Assembly: GCA_002441055.1 (NCBI GenBank)
Contig: DJWR01000076.1
Span: 1-10,761 of the forward strand
Length of the DNA: 10,761 nt
DNA from: Caulobacteraceae bacterium UBA6225
Lineage (GTDB): Bacteria; Pseudomonadota; Alphaproteobacteria; Caulobacterales; Caulobacteraceae
Reading direction: 5' to 3'
A model generated the notes under the pieces. The model ran no database searches and was not told where the DNA came from. It saw only the letters and a list, made by a program, of their open reading frames with translations. The stretch's first letter is position 1, and each line of letters opens with the position of its first letter. Positions 1 to 6,221 of the stretch are shown here, in pieces. Made by a program: the position numbers and the translations under genes.

Positions 1-800
1 CACATGATGTAGGACAGGATCGCGCCGGACGAGCCCACCAGGGCGCCGGTGATGATCAGGGTGGTGTTCTCGAGCGTAAAGCCCAGGGCCGCGGCCGCCC
101 AGCCGGAATAGGAATTCAGCATCGAGACGACGACGGGCATGTCGGCGCCGCCGATGGGGATGATCAGCGTGACGCCGATGAGCAGGGCCAGCGCGAAGAT
201 GCCCCAGAAGGCCCAGACGGCCGCGCCGCCGCTCATCACCAGCACCACCACCAGGGCGACGATGCCGCCGGCGATGGCCAGGTTCAGCAGGTGGCGGGCC
301 GGCAGCAGGATGGGGGCGCCGGACATGTTGCCGTTCAGCTTGGCGAAGGCGATCACCGAGCCGGTGAAGGTCACCGCCCCGATGGCGAGGCCCAAGGACA
401 GCTCGATCAGGGAGATCAGGTGGATTTCGCCCGCCACGCCGATGCCATAGGCCTCCGGCGTATAGATCGCCGCCACCGCCACCAGACAGGCGGCGAGGCC
501 GACCAGGCTGTGAAAGGCCGCCACCAGCTGGGGCATGGAGGTCATGGCCACCTTGCGGGCGATGACCGCGCCGACCCCGCCGCCGATGGCCACACCACCC
601 AGGATCAGGGCGAGCGTCAGGCCGTCCAACGCGCCCTGGCCCAACAGGGTCGCCATCACCGTGCCGACGGCGATGGCCATGCCGATCATGCCATTGCGGT
701 TGCCGGCCCGGCTGGTCTCGGGGCTCGAAAGGCCGCGCAGGGCCAGGATGAAGAGAACCCCGGAAACGAGGTAGAGGATGGCCGCGAGATTGGCGTTCAT
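1..800 (-). CDS. pntB: NAD(P) transhydrogenase subunit beta, N-terminal part (runs off the left edge)
   Basis: This is the beta subunit of the inner-membrane proton-translocating transhydrogenase, which moves hydride from NADH to NADP+ using the proton gradient. About 266 codons are visible. Reading begins MNANLAAILYLVSGVLFILA and continues with ALRGLSSPETSR, a hallmark PntB opening. The visible part consists almost entirely of hydrophobic helices, as expected of the membrane domain (dII). The conserved segment MPQLVAAFHSLVGLAA (residues 89-104) contains H97, which aligns with the E. coli beta-subunit histidine implicated in proton transfer. The NADP-binding domain (dIII) would lie beyond the window, since the family is usually about 460 residues long. 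The ATG at 800-798 has AAAGGGG seven bases upstream and lies 22 bp after pntAB, so it is the third gene of one operon. Truncation is by the window edge only. Confidence 0.95.
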   Translation of the reverse strand, partial: MNANLAAILYLVSGVLFILALRGLSSPETSRAGNRNGMIGMAIAVGTVMATLLGQGALDGLTLALILGGVAIGGGVGAVIARKVAMTSMPQLVAAFHSLVGLAACLVAVAAIYTPEAYGIGVAGEIHLISLIELSLGLAIGAVTFTGSVIAFAKLNGNMSGAPILLPARHLLNLAIAGGIVALVVVLVMSGGAAVWAFWGIFALALLIGVTLIIPIGGADMPVVVSMLNSYSGWAAAALGFTLENTTLIITGALVGSSGAILSYIM

Positions 801-822
801 GATCGTGCCCCTTTAGCCGGCT

Positions 823-1143
823 CTACTTCTGCTTCTTCTTGTACATGGCGAGCATGCGTTGGGTGACCAGGAAGCCCCCGAAGATGTTTACCGCCGCCAG
901 CGCAGCGGCCAGGGCGCCGGCGCCCTTGGAGATCATCACGCTGCCGCTGAGAGCTGCGCCTTCGGCCCCATGGGCGGCGGCGGCCAGCAGGGCGCCGACG
1001 ATGATCACTGAGGAGATGGCGTTGGTCACGGCCATCAAGGGCGTGTGCAGGGCCGGCGTGACGCTCCAGACCACATAGTAGCCCACGAAGATGGCGAGCA
1101 CGAAAATCGCCAGACGGAAGACGGTGGGATCGACAGATTCCAT
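823..1143 (-). CDS. pntAB: NAD(P) transhydrogenase subunit alpha part 2 (PntAB)
   Basis: This 106-residue integral membrane protein is the membrane-spanning piece of the split alpha subunit. In E. coli the same segment is fused to the C-terminus of PntA; in Rhodospirillum rubrum and many alphaproteobacteria it is a separate gene, as here. Three hydrophobic helices are visible at about residues 11-27, 42-58 and 78-97. The signature VTPALHTPLMAVTNAISSVI spans residues 28-47. The protein ends in a basic tail (YKKKQK), consistent with a cytoplasmic C-terminus. The start at 1143 is supported by a strong Shine-Dalgarno (AAGAGAGGAC at 1160-1151), seven bases away. It lies 26 bp after pntAA and 22 bp before pntB, so the three genes form one transcription unit. 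Together with PntB it makes the proton channel. Confidence 0.96.
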   Translation of the reverse strand: MESVDPTVFRLAIFVLAIFVGYYVVWSVTPALHTPLMAVTNAISSVIIVGALLAAAAHGAEGAALSGSVMISKGAGALAAALAAVNIFGGFLVTQRMLAMYKKKQK

Positions 1144-1150
1144 GGGGAAC

Positions 1151-1160
1151 GTCCTCTCTT
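1151..1160 (-). promoter_or_regulatory. Ribosome binding site of pntAB
   Basis: The minus strand reads AAGAGAGGAC seven bases before the ATG at 1143. It is a good match to the Shine-Dalgarno and fixes the pntAB start. Confidence 0.7.
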
Positions 1161-1169
1161 GATCTCGGA

Positions 1170-2297
1170 TCAGTTGGCCAGGGCCGGGTGGACCACAGCG
1201 CCCGCGCGGGTCACCAGGGCGGCCTTGAGGATCTCGTCCTCATAGTCGGGGGCGAAGGCGCCTTCCTTGTCCAGCAACAGACCGGCGAAGGCGGCGAGGT
1301 TGCGGGCGTAGAGCGCAGAGGCGTCAGCGGCGATGCGGCCGGGCAGATTGGCGTAACCGACGATCTTCACCCCGCCGGTCTCCACGACCTGGCCAGCGAC
1401 CGCGCCCTCCACATTGCCGCCCTGTTCAACGGCGATGTCGACGATGACCGAGCCTGGCCGCATGGAGGCCACCTGGGCGGCGCTGACCAGACGTGGGGCC
1501 GGCCGGCCGGGGATCAGGGCCGTGGTGACGACGATGTCCTGCTTGCGGATATGCTCGGACACCAGGGCCGCCTGCTTGGCCTGGTACTCGGCGCTCATCT
1601 CCTTGGCGTAGCCGGCGGCGGTCTCGGCGGCCTTGAATTCCTCATCCTCGACGGCGATGAACTTGGCGCCCAGGCTCTCCACCTGTTCCTTGGCTGCGGG
1701 TCGCACGTCAGTGGCGGTGACCACCGCGCCCAGACGCCGCGCCGTGGCGATGGCCTGCAGGCCGGCGACGCCAGCCCCCATGACGAAGACCTTGGCCGCG
1801 GCCACGGTGCCAGCGGCCGTCATCATCATCGGCAGGACCTTGCCATAGGCGTTGGCGCCTTCCAGCACGGCGCGATAGCCGGCCAGATTGGCCTGGGAGG
1901 ACAGGACGTCCATCACCTGGGCCCGGGTGATTCGCGGAACGAACTCCATGGAAAATGCGCTGACCCCTTTGCCCGCCAGGGCCTGCAGGGTGGCCTTGTC
2001 CTGGTGCGGGTTCAGCATGCCGATGACGATCGCATCGGCCTTCAGACCGGCGATCTCCTCAGGCGTCGGGCCGCGCACCTTGAACAGGATGTCGGCCTTG
2101 GCCAGCGCCGCCTCCAGGCCGCACACCTCGGCGCCTGCCGCGGCGTAGTCGGCGTCGGGATAGGAGGAGGCCTCCCCGGCCCCGGACTCTACCGCCACGG
2201 TGAAGCCCGCAGCGATCAGCTTCTTCACCGTATCCGGCGTCGTGGCGACGCGGGTTTCCCCGTCGCGGCGTTCCTTGGTGACGGCGATGACGGCCAT
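1170..2297 (-). CDS. pntAA: NAD(P) transhydrogenase subunit alpha part 1 (PntAA)
   Basis: This is the soluble NAD(H)-binding domain (dI) of the transhydrogenase, on the cytoplasmic face of the PntAB/PntB membrane part. It is 375 residues long, the usual length for the separate dI protein. It opens MAVIAVTKERRDGETRVATTP, typical of the alanine dehydrogenase/PNT N-terminal domain. SQANLAGYRAV (134-144) corresponds to the RQD-loop region. The dinucleotide-binding turn is GAGVAG at 174-179, followed by an acidic strand end with D197 and R199 (TATDVRP). A segment like the mobile loop is seen at about 229-239 (GYAKEMSAEYQ). No membrane helix is present. The ATG at 2297 has GGGGAGACC upstream at 2312-2304. 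It is the first gene of the pnt operon, 187 bp downstream of the oxidase subunit IV gene. That gap carries a candidate promoter and two palindromes. Confidence 0.97.
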   Translation of the reverse strand: MAVIAVTKERRDGETRVATTPDTVKKLIAAGFTVAVESGAGEASSYPDADYAAAGAEVCGLEAALAKADILFKVRGPTPEEIAGLKADAIVIGMLNPHQDKATLQALAGKGVSAFSMEFVPRITRAQVMDVLSSQANLAGYRAVLEGANAYGKVLPMMMTAAGTVAAAKVFVMGAGVAGLQAIATARRLGAVVTATDVRPAAKEQVESLGAKFIAVEDEEFKAAETAAGYAKEMSAEYQAKQAALVSEHIRKQDIVVTTALIPGRPAPRLVSAAQVASMRPGSVIVDIAVEQGGNVEGAVAGQVVETGGVKIVGYANLPGRIAADASALYARNLAAFAGLLLDKEGAFAPDYEDEILKAALVTRAGAVVHPALAN

Positions 2298-2303
2298 GGT
2301 CGA

Positions 2304-2312
2304 GGTCTCCCC
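2304..2312 (-). promoter_or_regulatory. Ribosome binding site of pntAA
   Basis: The minus strand reads GGGGAGACC six bases before the ATG at 2297. It supports that start over any later methionine. Confidence 0.6.
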
Positions 2313-2360
2313 GGTCGGAAAAGCCGGCGGACCTTAGGGATGTCAGTGGGCCCTTGTCCA

Positions 2361-2379
2361 GAAATCGATCCGCGATTTC
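2361..2379. promoter_or_regulatory. Inverted repeat in the pntAA leader (possible operator)
   Basis: The arms gaaatcg and cgatttc are perfect 7-bp inverted repeats around a 5-base centre. The repeat lies 64-82 bases upstream of the pntAA start and directly abuts a second palindrome. The form suits binding by a dimeric regulator or a small RNA hairpin; no particular regulator can be named from the sequence. Confidence 0.4.
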
Positions 2380-2389
2380 CAAACGTTTG
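2380..2389. promoter_or_regulatory. 10-bp perfect palindrome CAAACGTTTG upstream of pntAA
   Basis: The palindrome is exact and has a central CG. It resembles the core of LacI/PurR-family operators (AAACGTTT core). It sits just downstream of the predicted transcription start of the pnt operon, where a bound repressor would block transcription. The family resemblance is suggestive only, because ten bases is short. Confidence 0.35.
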
Positions 2390-2403
2390 TTTGAGCGGCG
2401 TGA

Positions 2404-2427
2404 GCTTTAGCCATTCAGTCGCGCGAA
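2404..2427 (-). promoter_or_regulatory. Candidate housekeeping promoter of the pnt operon
   Basis: On the minus strand, GCTAAAGC (2411-2404) matches seven of eight positions of the Caulobacter sigma-73 -10 consensus GCTANAWC. TTCGCG (2427-2422) lies ten bases upstream as a weak -35 (consensus TTGACG). Transcription would start near 2397, leaving a leader of about 100 bases that contains both palindromes. The -10 is fair and the -35 is poor. Confidence 0.35.
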
Positions 2428-2457
2428 CGCCGCCCGGGGTGCAGGACGGGGGCGGCG
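2428..2457. other. GC-rich hairpin between the oxidase subunit IV gene and pntAA
   Basis: The arms cgccgccc (2428-2435) and gggcggcg (2450-2457) are perfect 8-bp inverted repeats with a 14-base loop. On neither strand does a run of T follow, so it is not a standard intrinsic terminator. It could help end the upstream transcript or be incidental in GC-rich DNA. Confidence 0.3.
2429..2444. repeat. 16-bp direct repeat, copy 1 (noncoding)
   Basis: The sequence GCCGCCCGGGGTGCAG occurs here in the intergenic region and again, exactly, at 2569-2584 inside the oxidase subunit IV gene, 140 bp away. This copy overlaps the left arm and loop of the GC-rich hairpin. Confidence 0.45.
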
Positions 2458-2484
2458 GCTGTCTCGCCGAAAGATAAGCGGTGT

Positions 2485-2724
2485 TTAGTGAGCCTGGTCC
2501 GGCTTGTCGCGCAGCACCAGGAAGCCGATCGCGGCGGTCACGACGGCCGAGATCAGGCCGGCCATGAAGCCGCCCGGGGTGCAGAACCAGACAGTGAACA
2601 GCAGCAGGATGGCGACGATGGCCAGGGAGCCCCACTTGGTCATGCCCATGAACAGGTCATAGGTGGCCAGCTGTTCCTGGATTTCCATTTCGCCGCGGTG
2701 ATAGTCGGAAGCCTGTTCGCCCAT
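2485..2724 (-). CDS. aa3-type cytochrome c oxidase subunit IV protein
   Basis: This 79-residue membrane protein resembles the small bacterial aa3 oxidase subunit IV family (COX4_pro_2 type). That family packs against the catalytic core of the terminal oxidase, and its function there is unclear. The diagnostic stretch is MEIQEQLATYDLFMGMTKWG (residues 13-32), the acidic/aromatic lead-in that precedes the helix in this family. Two hydrophobic segments follow, at about 32-48 and 53-71, separated by CTPGG. The second segment is longer than I expect for the shortest family members, which have a single helix. The ATG at 2724 is preceded by a purine-rich AAGAGAGAGA at some distance. A start at M13 would lack any Shine-Dalgarno. 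Its place just ahead of pntAA on the same strand suggests a respiratory membrane cluster. The other oxidase subunit genes are not in the window. Confidence 0.85.
   Translation of the reverse strand: MGEQASDYHRGEMEIQEQLATYDLFMGMTKWGSLAIVAILLLFTVWFCTPGGFMAGLISAVVTAAIGFLVLRDKPDQAH
2569..2584. repeat. 16-bp direct repeat, copy 2 (inside the subunit IV gene)
   Basis: This is an exact copy of the 16 bases at 2429-2444. Here it encodes the CTPGG turn between the two hydrophobic segments of the subunit IV protein. It may reflect a small local duplication or chance. Confidence 0.45.
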
Positions 2725-2789
2725 GGCGGCCGGGTCTCTCTCTTACGGAAGCTGATTGACAGCGGTGCTACACGAGAGCGCGCGCCGGC

Positions 2790-3848
2790 TCAAGACGGCC
2801 AAGTCTTCAACAGCGTGCGCAGGGCGGCCACCAGGGCCAGGGGCTGATCGACCATCACATGATGGTTAGCCTCCGGAATGGCGATCTCGATCATGTCGGC
2901 CGGCAGGGGGTTGGGCGTTCCGTCCTGGCGACGGGCGATCACCTGGGACTGTTCCCCGTGAATATGAGCCACCGGCACCTCGACCCTGGGCGGGCCCTCT
3001 GTGACCAGGGCGGTCATGGCGCTGCGGTCGAGCTTGTTCCACATGGCCGGATCGAACATCCAGGTCCAACCCTCGCCGGACCCATCCTCCAGCGGAGCCC
3101 GCTTGAGGGACTTCCGCGCGATGAAGTCGGCGACGAACAGGTGGCCGGCCGCCTGCGGAGGCATGAAGCGGAAGCGGGCGAGCGCCTGCTCCAGGGTCGC
3201 ATAGACCCGCTTGGGCCGGTCAGTGGTGGGGATGTTGCGCACCTGCTCCATGCGGCGCTCCATCTCCTCGCGCTCCTTGGGCGGTGGACCGCCGAAGCCG
3301 GTGTCCACCAGAACCGCAGCGGCCATCCGTTCAGGATAGCGGCTGGCGGCATAGAAGACCTGCGAGCCGCCAAAGGAGTGGCCGATATAGATGGGCTTGC
3401 GTCCGCCCTCATAGAGGCCGGTGGCCCTCGCCACGGCTTCGGCGTCCTCGGCGAAATCCTGGAAGGCGTAGGAGTCGCGCCAGTCCGAGGCGCCCATGCC
3501 AGCCAGTGACATGGAGGCGACCCGATAATCCTCGGCCAGATAGGGGGCGATGAAGCTCCACCAGTCGGCATGGGCGCTGTTGCCATGCACCAGCAGCAGG
3601 CCAGGCTTGCCCACCTCGCCCCAGGTCAGCACCTCGATCCGGGTGCCCATCGAGGTGACGAAGCTGCGCTGCGGCTCCTTGGCGATAACAGCCTCGAACC
3701 AGGCGGGGGCCGGCGGCTTCTCGCCCTTGAACGGCGCCAGCGGCGCCTGGATTTCCGGCGGCAGCTCGCCGGGCTTGGTGGGGACAGGCCGGTCGTCCTC
3801 AAATTCAGCGGTGGCGACGGCGGGGGGTGTCTTGCTCTGGTCGGTCAT
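2790..3848 (-). CDS. Alpha/beta-fold hydrolase, substrate unknown
   Basis: This 352-residue protein is predicted to be cytoplasmic, with the canonical alpha/beta-hydrolase order. LLLVHGN (84-90) forms the oxyanion-side HG turn. YIGHSFGGS (154-162) is the nucleophile elbow with S158. VLVDTG (179-184) follows strand 6, a region rich in charged residues that is probably the lid spans about 187-285, and H329/H330 in EANHHVMVDQP supply the catalytic histidine. The acid is unclear: the usual late-strand position reads HIHGEQSQV, with E299 but no Asp, so E299 or D183 are candidates. The first 60 or so residues form a Pro- and acid-rich extension with no signal peptide. The start lies 3 bp after the stop of the thioesterase gene, with only a weak Shine-Dalgarno, which suggests translational coupling. 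A shorter product from M67 cannot be excluded. Esterase, epoxide hydrolase and C-C hydrolase are all possible. Confidence 0.9.
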   Translation of the reverse strand: MTDQSKTPPAVATAEFEDDRPVPTKPGELPPEIQAPLAPFKGEKPPAPAWFEAVIAKEPQRSFVTSMGTRIEVLTWGEVGKPGLLLVHGNSAHADWWSFIAPYLAEDYRVASMSLAGMGASDWRDSYAFQDFAEDAEAVARATGLYEGGRKPIYIGHSFGGSQVFYAASRYPERMAAAVLVDTGFGGPPPKEREEMERRMEQVRNIPTTDRPKRVYATLEQALARFRFMPPQAAGHLFVADFIARKSLKRAPLEDGSGEGWTWMFDPAMWNKLDRSAMTALVTEGPPRVEVPVAHIHGEQSQVIARRQDGTPNPLPADMIEIAIPEANHHVMVDQPLALVAALRTLLKTWPS

Positions 3849-3851
3849 GGG

Positions 3852-4322
3852 TCAGGCCTGCCGCGCCTGGCGATCGCCCGGCGTCCGTTTGATGTTGCGC
3901 AGGCCCTTGAAGACGCCGGAGCCGGTCATCAGCAACCGATCGCCGCACCAGATCTTGCCACGCACGGTGAAGATGTCGTCCTGCTCGGAAACGATCTCGC
4001 TGCCGCCTTCGACCCAGTCGCCCATCTGAGCGCCCGAGAGGAAGTCTGTGGTCAGGCGCACCGTGACCCAACCGATTTCCCGCTGGTTGGAGATCACCCG
4101 GCCCCAGGCCATGTCGGCGAAGCTCATCAGCATGCCGCCGTGGCAGTTGTTCATGCCGTTGGCGTGATGCTCTTCCACGCGGAAGGCCATGATCTCGTTA
4201 TTGGCCTCGTCCCGCTTGGAATAGAAGGGGCCGACCGTGCGGCCAAAGCCGCGCTGCCAGAGGTTGATCACATAGCCGTCCGGAACGACGGCGGCCTGCA
4301 GGGGGGTCAGATCATCGGACAT
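3852..4322 (-). CDS. PaaI-like hotdog-fold thioesterase
   Basis: This 156-residue protein is of the PaaI/acyl-CoA thioesterase type, which hydrolyses acyl- or aryl-CoA thioesters in the cytoplasm as a homotetramer. The core motif is HANGMNNCHGGMLMSFADMAWG (residues 53-74), with HGG at 61-63 and the acidic D70 on the hotdog helix. A matching strand, VTVRLTTDFLSGAQMGDWVEG, follows at 87-107, where T92 and D93 lie near the expected active site. The length is normal for the family. The start at 4322 is preceded by GCAGGG close by, a modest Shine-Dalgarno. The gene is 3 bp from the hydrolase downstream, so the two are almost certainly co-expressed. The substrate is not deducible from the sequence. 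It is separated from pepF by about 70 bp holding a possible terminator. Confidence 0.88.
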   Translation of the reverse strand: MSDDLTPLQAAVVPDGYVINLWQRGFGRTVGPFYSKRDEANNEIMAFRVEEHHANGMNNCHGGMLMSFADMAWGRVISNQREIGWVTVRLTTDFLSGAQMGDWVEGGSEIVSEQDDIFTVRGKIWCGDRLLMTGSGVFKGLRNIKRTPGDRQARQA

Positions 4323-4343
4323 GCCCTGCTGACTAACGCGCGT

Positions 4344-4379
4344 TTGAAAAATAACAAGACTTGAGGCGCAATTCGCCCC
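4344..4379 (-). terminator. Possible intrinsic terminator after pepF
   Basis: On the minus strand, just after the pepF stop, GGGGCG-AATTG-CGCCTC (4379-4363) can form a 6-bp stem with one G-U pair. A T-rich stretch (TCTTGTTATTTTT) follows. The T-run begins a few bases after the stem rather than at once, so efficiency is doubtful. The same T-rich bases could serve the thioesterase promoter. Confidence 0.35.
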
Positions 4380-4392
4380 CGGCCCCGAAGGG

Positions 4393-6183
4393 TCAGACCA
4401 GGGCTTCGAACTCGTCCACCAGGCGCTCCATCTGGGTCATGCCTGCCGCCCAGAAGGCCTTCTCCCGGGGGTTGAGGCCAAAGGGCGCCAGGGCCTCCAC
4501 ATAGGTCTTGGATCCACCGGCGGCGAGCAGGTCCTCATAGAGGGGCGCGAAGCCCTGCGGATCCTCCCGGCGCTTCTCCATCAGGCCCCGCACCAGCAGG
4601 TCGCCGAAGGCGTAGGCGTAGACATAGAAGGGGGCGTGGGCAAAGTGGCTGACATAGGCCCAGTAGTGCTCATAGCCGGCGTTCAGCTTGATGGCCGGCC
4701 CCAGGCTCTCGCCCATGACCTGCATCCAGATGGCCGAGATCTCATCGGCTGACACCTCGCCGCTCAGGCGGGCGGTGTGGAAGGCGGTCTCGAACTTGTG
4801 GAAGGCGATCTGGCGGACCACCGTGTTCAGTCCGTCCTCGATCTTGCCGGCCAGCAGGCCGCGGCGCTCAGCGTCGGTGGCGCCAGCCATCAGACGTTCG
4901 AACACCAGGCCTTCGCCAAAGATCGAGGCGGTTTCGGCCAGCGTCAGGGGCGTGTCGGCCAGCAGGGTGCCCAGCGGCGCGCATAGAGTCTGGTGAACGG
5001 CGTGACCCAGCTCATGGGCCAGGGTGAGCACGTCGCGGCGCTCGCCCATATAGTTCATGAACACATAGGGGTGCCGGTCGGCCGCCACCGGGTGGGAATA
5101 GGCGCCCGACTGCTTGCCAGCCCGCGGGCGGGCGTCGATCCAGGGCTTGGTGAAGAAGGTCTGGGCGGTGTCGGCGAACCGCGGCGCCAGCGCCTGGAAG
5201 GATTCCAGCACCATCTCCTGGGCCTGGGGCCATGTGTAAGTCCGGGGCGCCGCCGCATCGAGGGGCGCATTGCGGTCCCAGTAGTCCAGGCTCTTGCGGC
5301 CCATGACCTTGGCCTTGAGCGCGTAGTAGCGGTGGCTGACGGCGGGGTAGGCCTCCGTGACCGCTTCCACCAGGGCTTCGACGGCGTCGGCGTCCACCTC
5401 ATTGGCCAGGTGGCGGGAGGCCGCCGGGCTCGGATACTTCCGCCAGCGGTCGTCCACCTGCTTTTCGTAGGCCAGGGTGTTGAGACACAGCGCCAGGGTC
5501 GAGGTCCGCGCCTCCAGCGCCTTGGCCAGCCCCTGAGCGGCCTGTTTGCGCCGGGCGCCGTCCGGGTCCGACAGGCGGTTGAGGGTCTCGGGCAGGGTCA
5601 GGGTCTCCGAGCCCACCTTGGCGGTGAGCTTGGCCAGCGTCTCGTCATAGAGGCGCACCCAGTTGGCGACGCCTGGCCCCCGGTCGATCATCAGGCGCTC
5701 TAGCTCGGCGCTCAGTTCGTGGGGCCGCGACAGGCGCACGCGGCGCAGCCAGGGCAGCCAGCGTCTGGCCGGCGCATGGGCGGCCAGGGCCGCGTCCAGC
5801 TCGGCCTCGTCCAGCTGGTTGATCTCCAGGGTGAAGAACAGGGTCTCGGCCCCGATCACCGCCGCCTTGGTGCGGAAATCGCCCTCGAACTTGGCCCAGG
5901 CCGGATTGTCCCGCGCCGTGCTCGACGACAGGGAGGCATAGGCGCCGACGCCGTAGAGGGCGTTGGTCCCCACCTCATAGAGGGCGATGGTCTCGTCCAG
6001 CCGACGGCCCAGGGTCTCGGGCTCCCCCCGGGCGGCCACCAGCTTGCCCTGATAGGTCAGGAGCTCGGCGGCCGCCTTGCGGGCCTTGTCCAGGTCGGCC
6101 TCGATCTGCGGGTCGTCGCGACCGGCATAGAGGTCGTCCAGGCGCCATTCGGGCAGGGTGTCGGTCTTGAGCGGTGCGTTCAT
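4393..6183 (-). CDS. M3-family oligoendopeptidase F (PepF-like) zinc peptidase
   Basis: This 596-residue zinc metallopeptidase is predicted to be cytoplasmic and to cut short peptides, as M3 oligopeptidases do. The N-terminal half is helical, typical of the PepF N-terminal domain. The catalytic domain carries HELGH at 390-394 (H390 and H394 bind zinc, E391 is the base) and the third ligand E417 in TLAETASIFGEG. Downstream, YVSHFAHAPFYVYAYAFG (510-527) matches the conserved substrate-binding segment with its His and Tyr residues. The length is that of PepF, about 600. There is no signal peptide. The start at 6183 has no clear Shine-Dalgarno (the bases before it are GATCGCCCCC). The next in-frame start would cut into the conserved domain, so the first ATG is kept. 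It lies 38 bp after the PQQ dehydrogenase and is likely co-transcribed with it, with no obvious functional tie. Confidence 0.93.
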   Translation of the reverse strand: MNAPLKTDTLPEWRLDDLYAGRDDPQIEADLDKARKAAAELLTYQGKLVAARGEPETLGRRLDETIALYEVGTNALYGVGAYASLSSSTARDNPAWAKFEGDFRTKAAVIGAETLFFTLEINQLDEAELDAALAAHAPARRWLPWLRRVRLSRPHELSAELERLMIDRGPGVANWVRLYDETLAKLTAKVGSETLTLPETLNRLSDPDGARRKQAAQGLAKALEARTSTLALCLNTLAYEKQVDDRWRKYPSPAASRHLANEVDADAVEALVEAVTEAYPAVSHRYYALKAKVMGRKSLDYWDRNAPLDAAAPRTYTWPQAQEMVLESFQALAPRFADTAQTFFTKPWIDARPRAGKQSGAYSHPVAADRHPYVFMNYMGERRDVLTLAHELGHAVHQTLCAPLGTLLADTPLTLAETASIFGEGLVFERLMAGATDAERRGLLAGKIEDGLNTVVRQIAFHKFETAFHTARLSGEVSADEISAIWMQVMGESLGPAIKLNAGYEHYWAYVSHFAHAPFYVYAYAFGDLLVRGLMEKRREDPQGFAPLYEDLLAAGGSKTYVEALAPFGLNPREKAFWAAGMTQMERLVDEFEALV

Positions 6184-6221
6184 GGGGGCGATCTAAGCAC
6201 GCCACGCGCCCGCCGCCACCC

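Noticed and set aside
1188..2477. A 429-codon plus-strand open frame opposite pntAA
   Set aside because: It is antisense to a fully conserved gene, its product is a Gly/His/Asp/Gln-rich composition typical of reversed GC-rich coding DNA, and it shows no recognisable domain.
2225..2635. A minus-strand frame bridging the subunit IV gene, the intergenic region and the start of pntAA
   Set aside because: It is out of frame with both real genes, Pro/Arg-rich and without a domain. Its CTPGG-like stretch comes from the 16-bp repeat.
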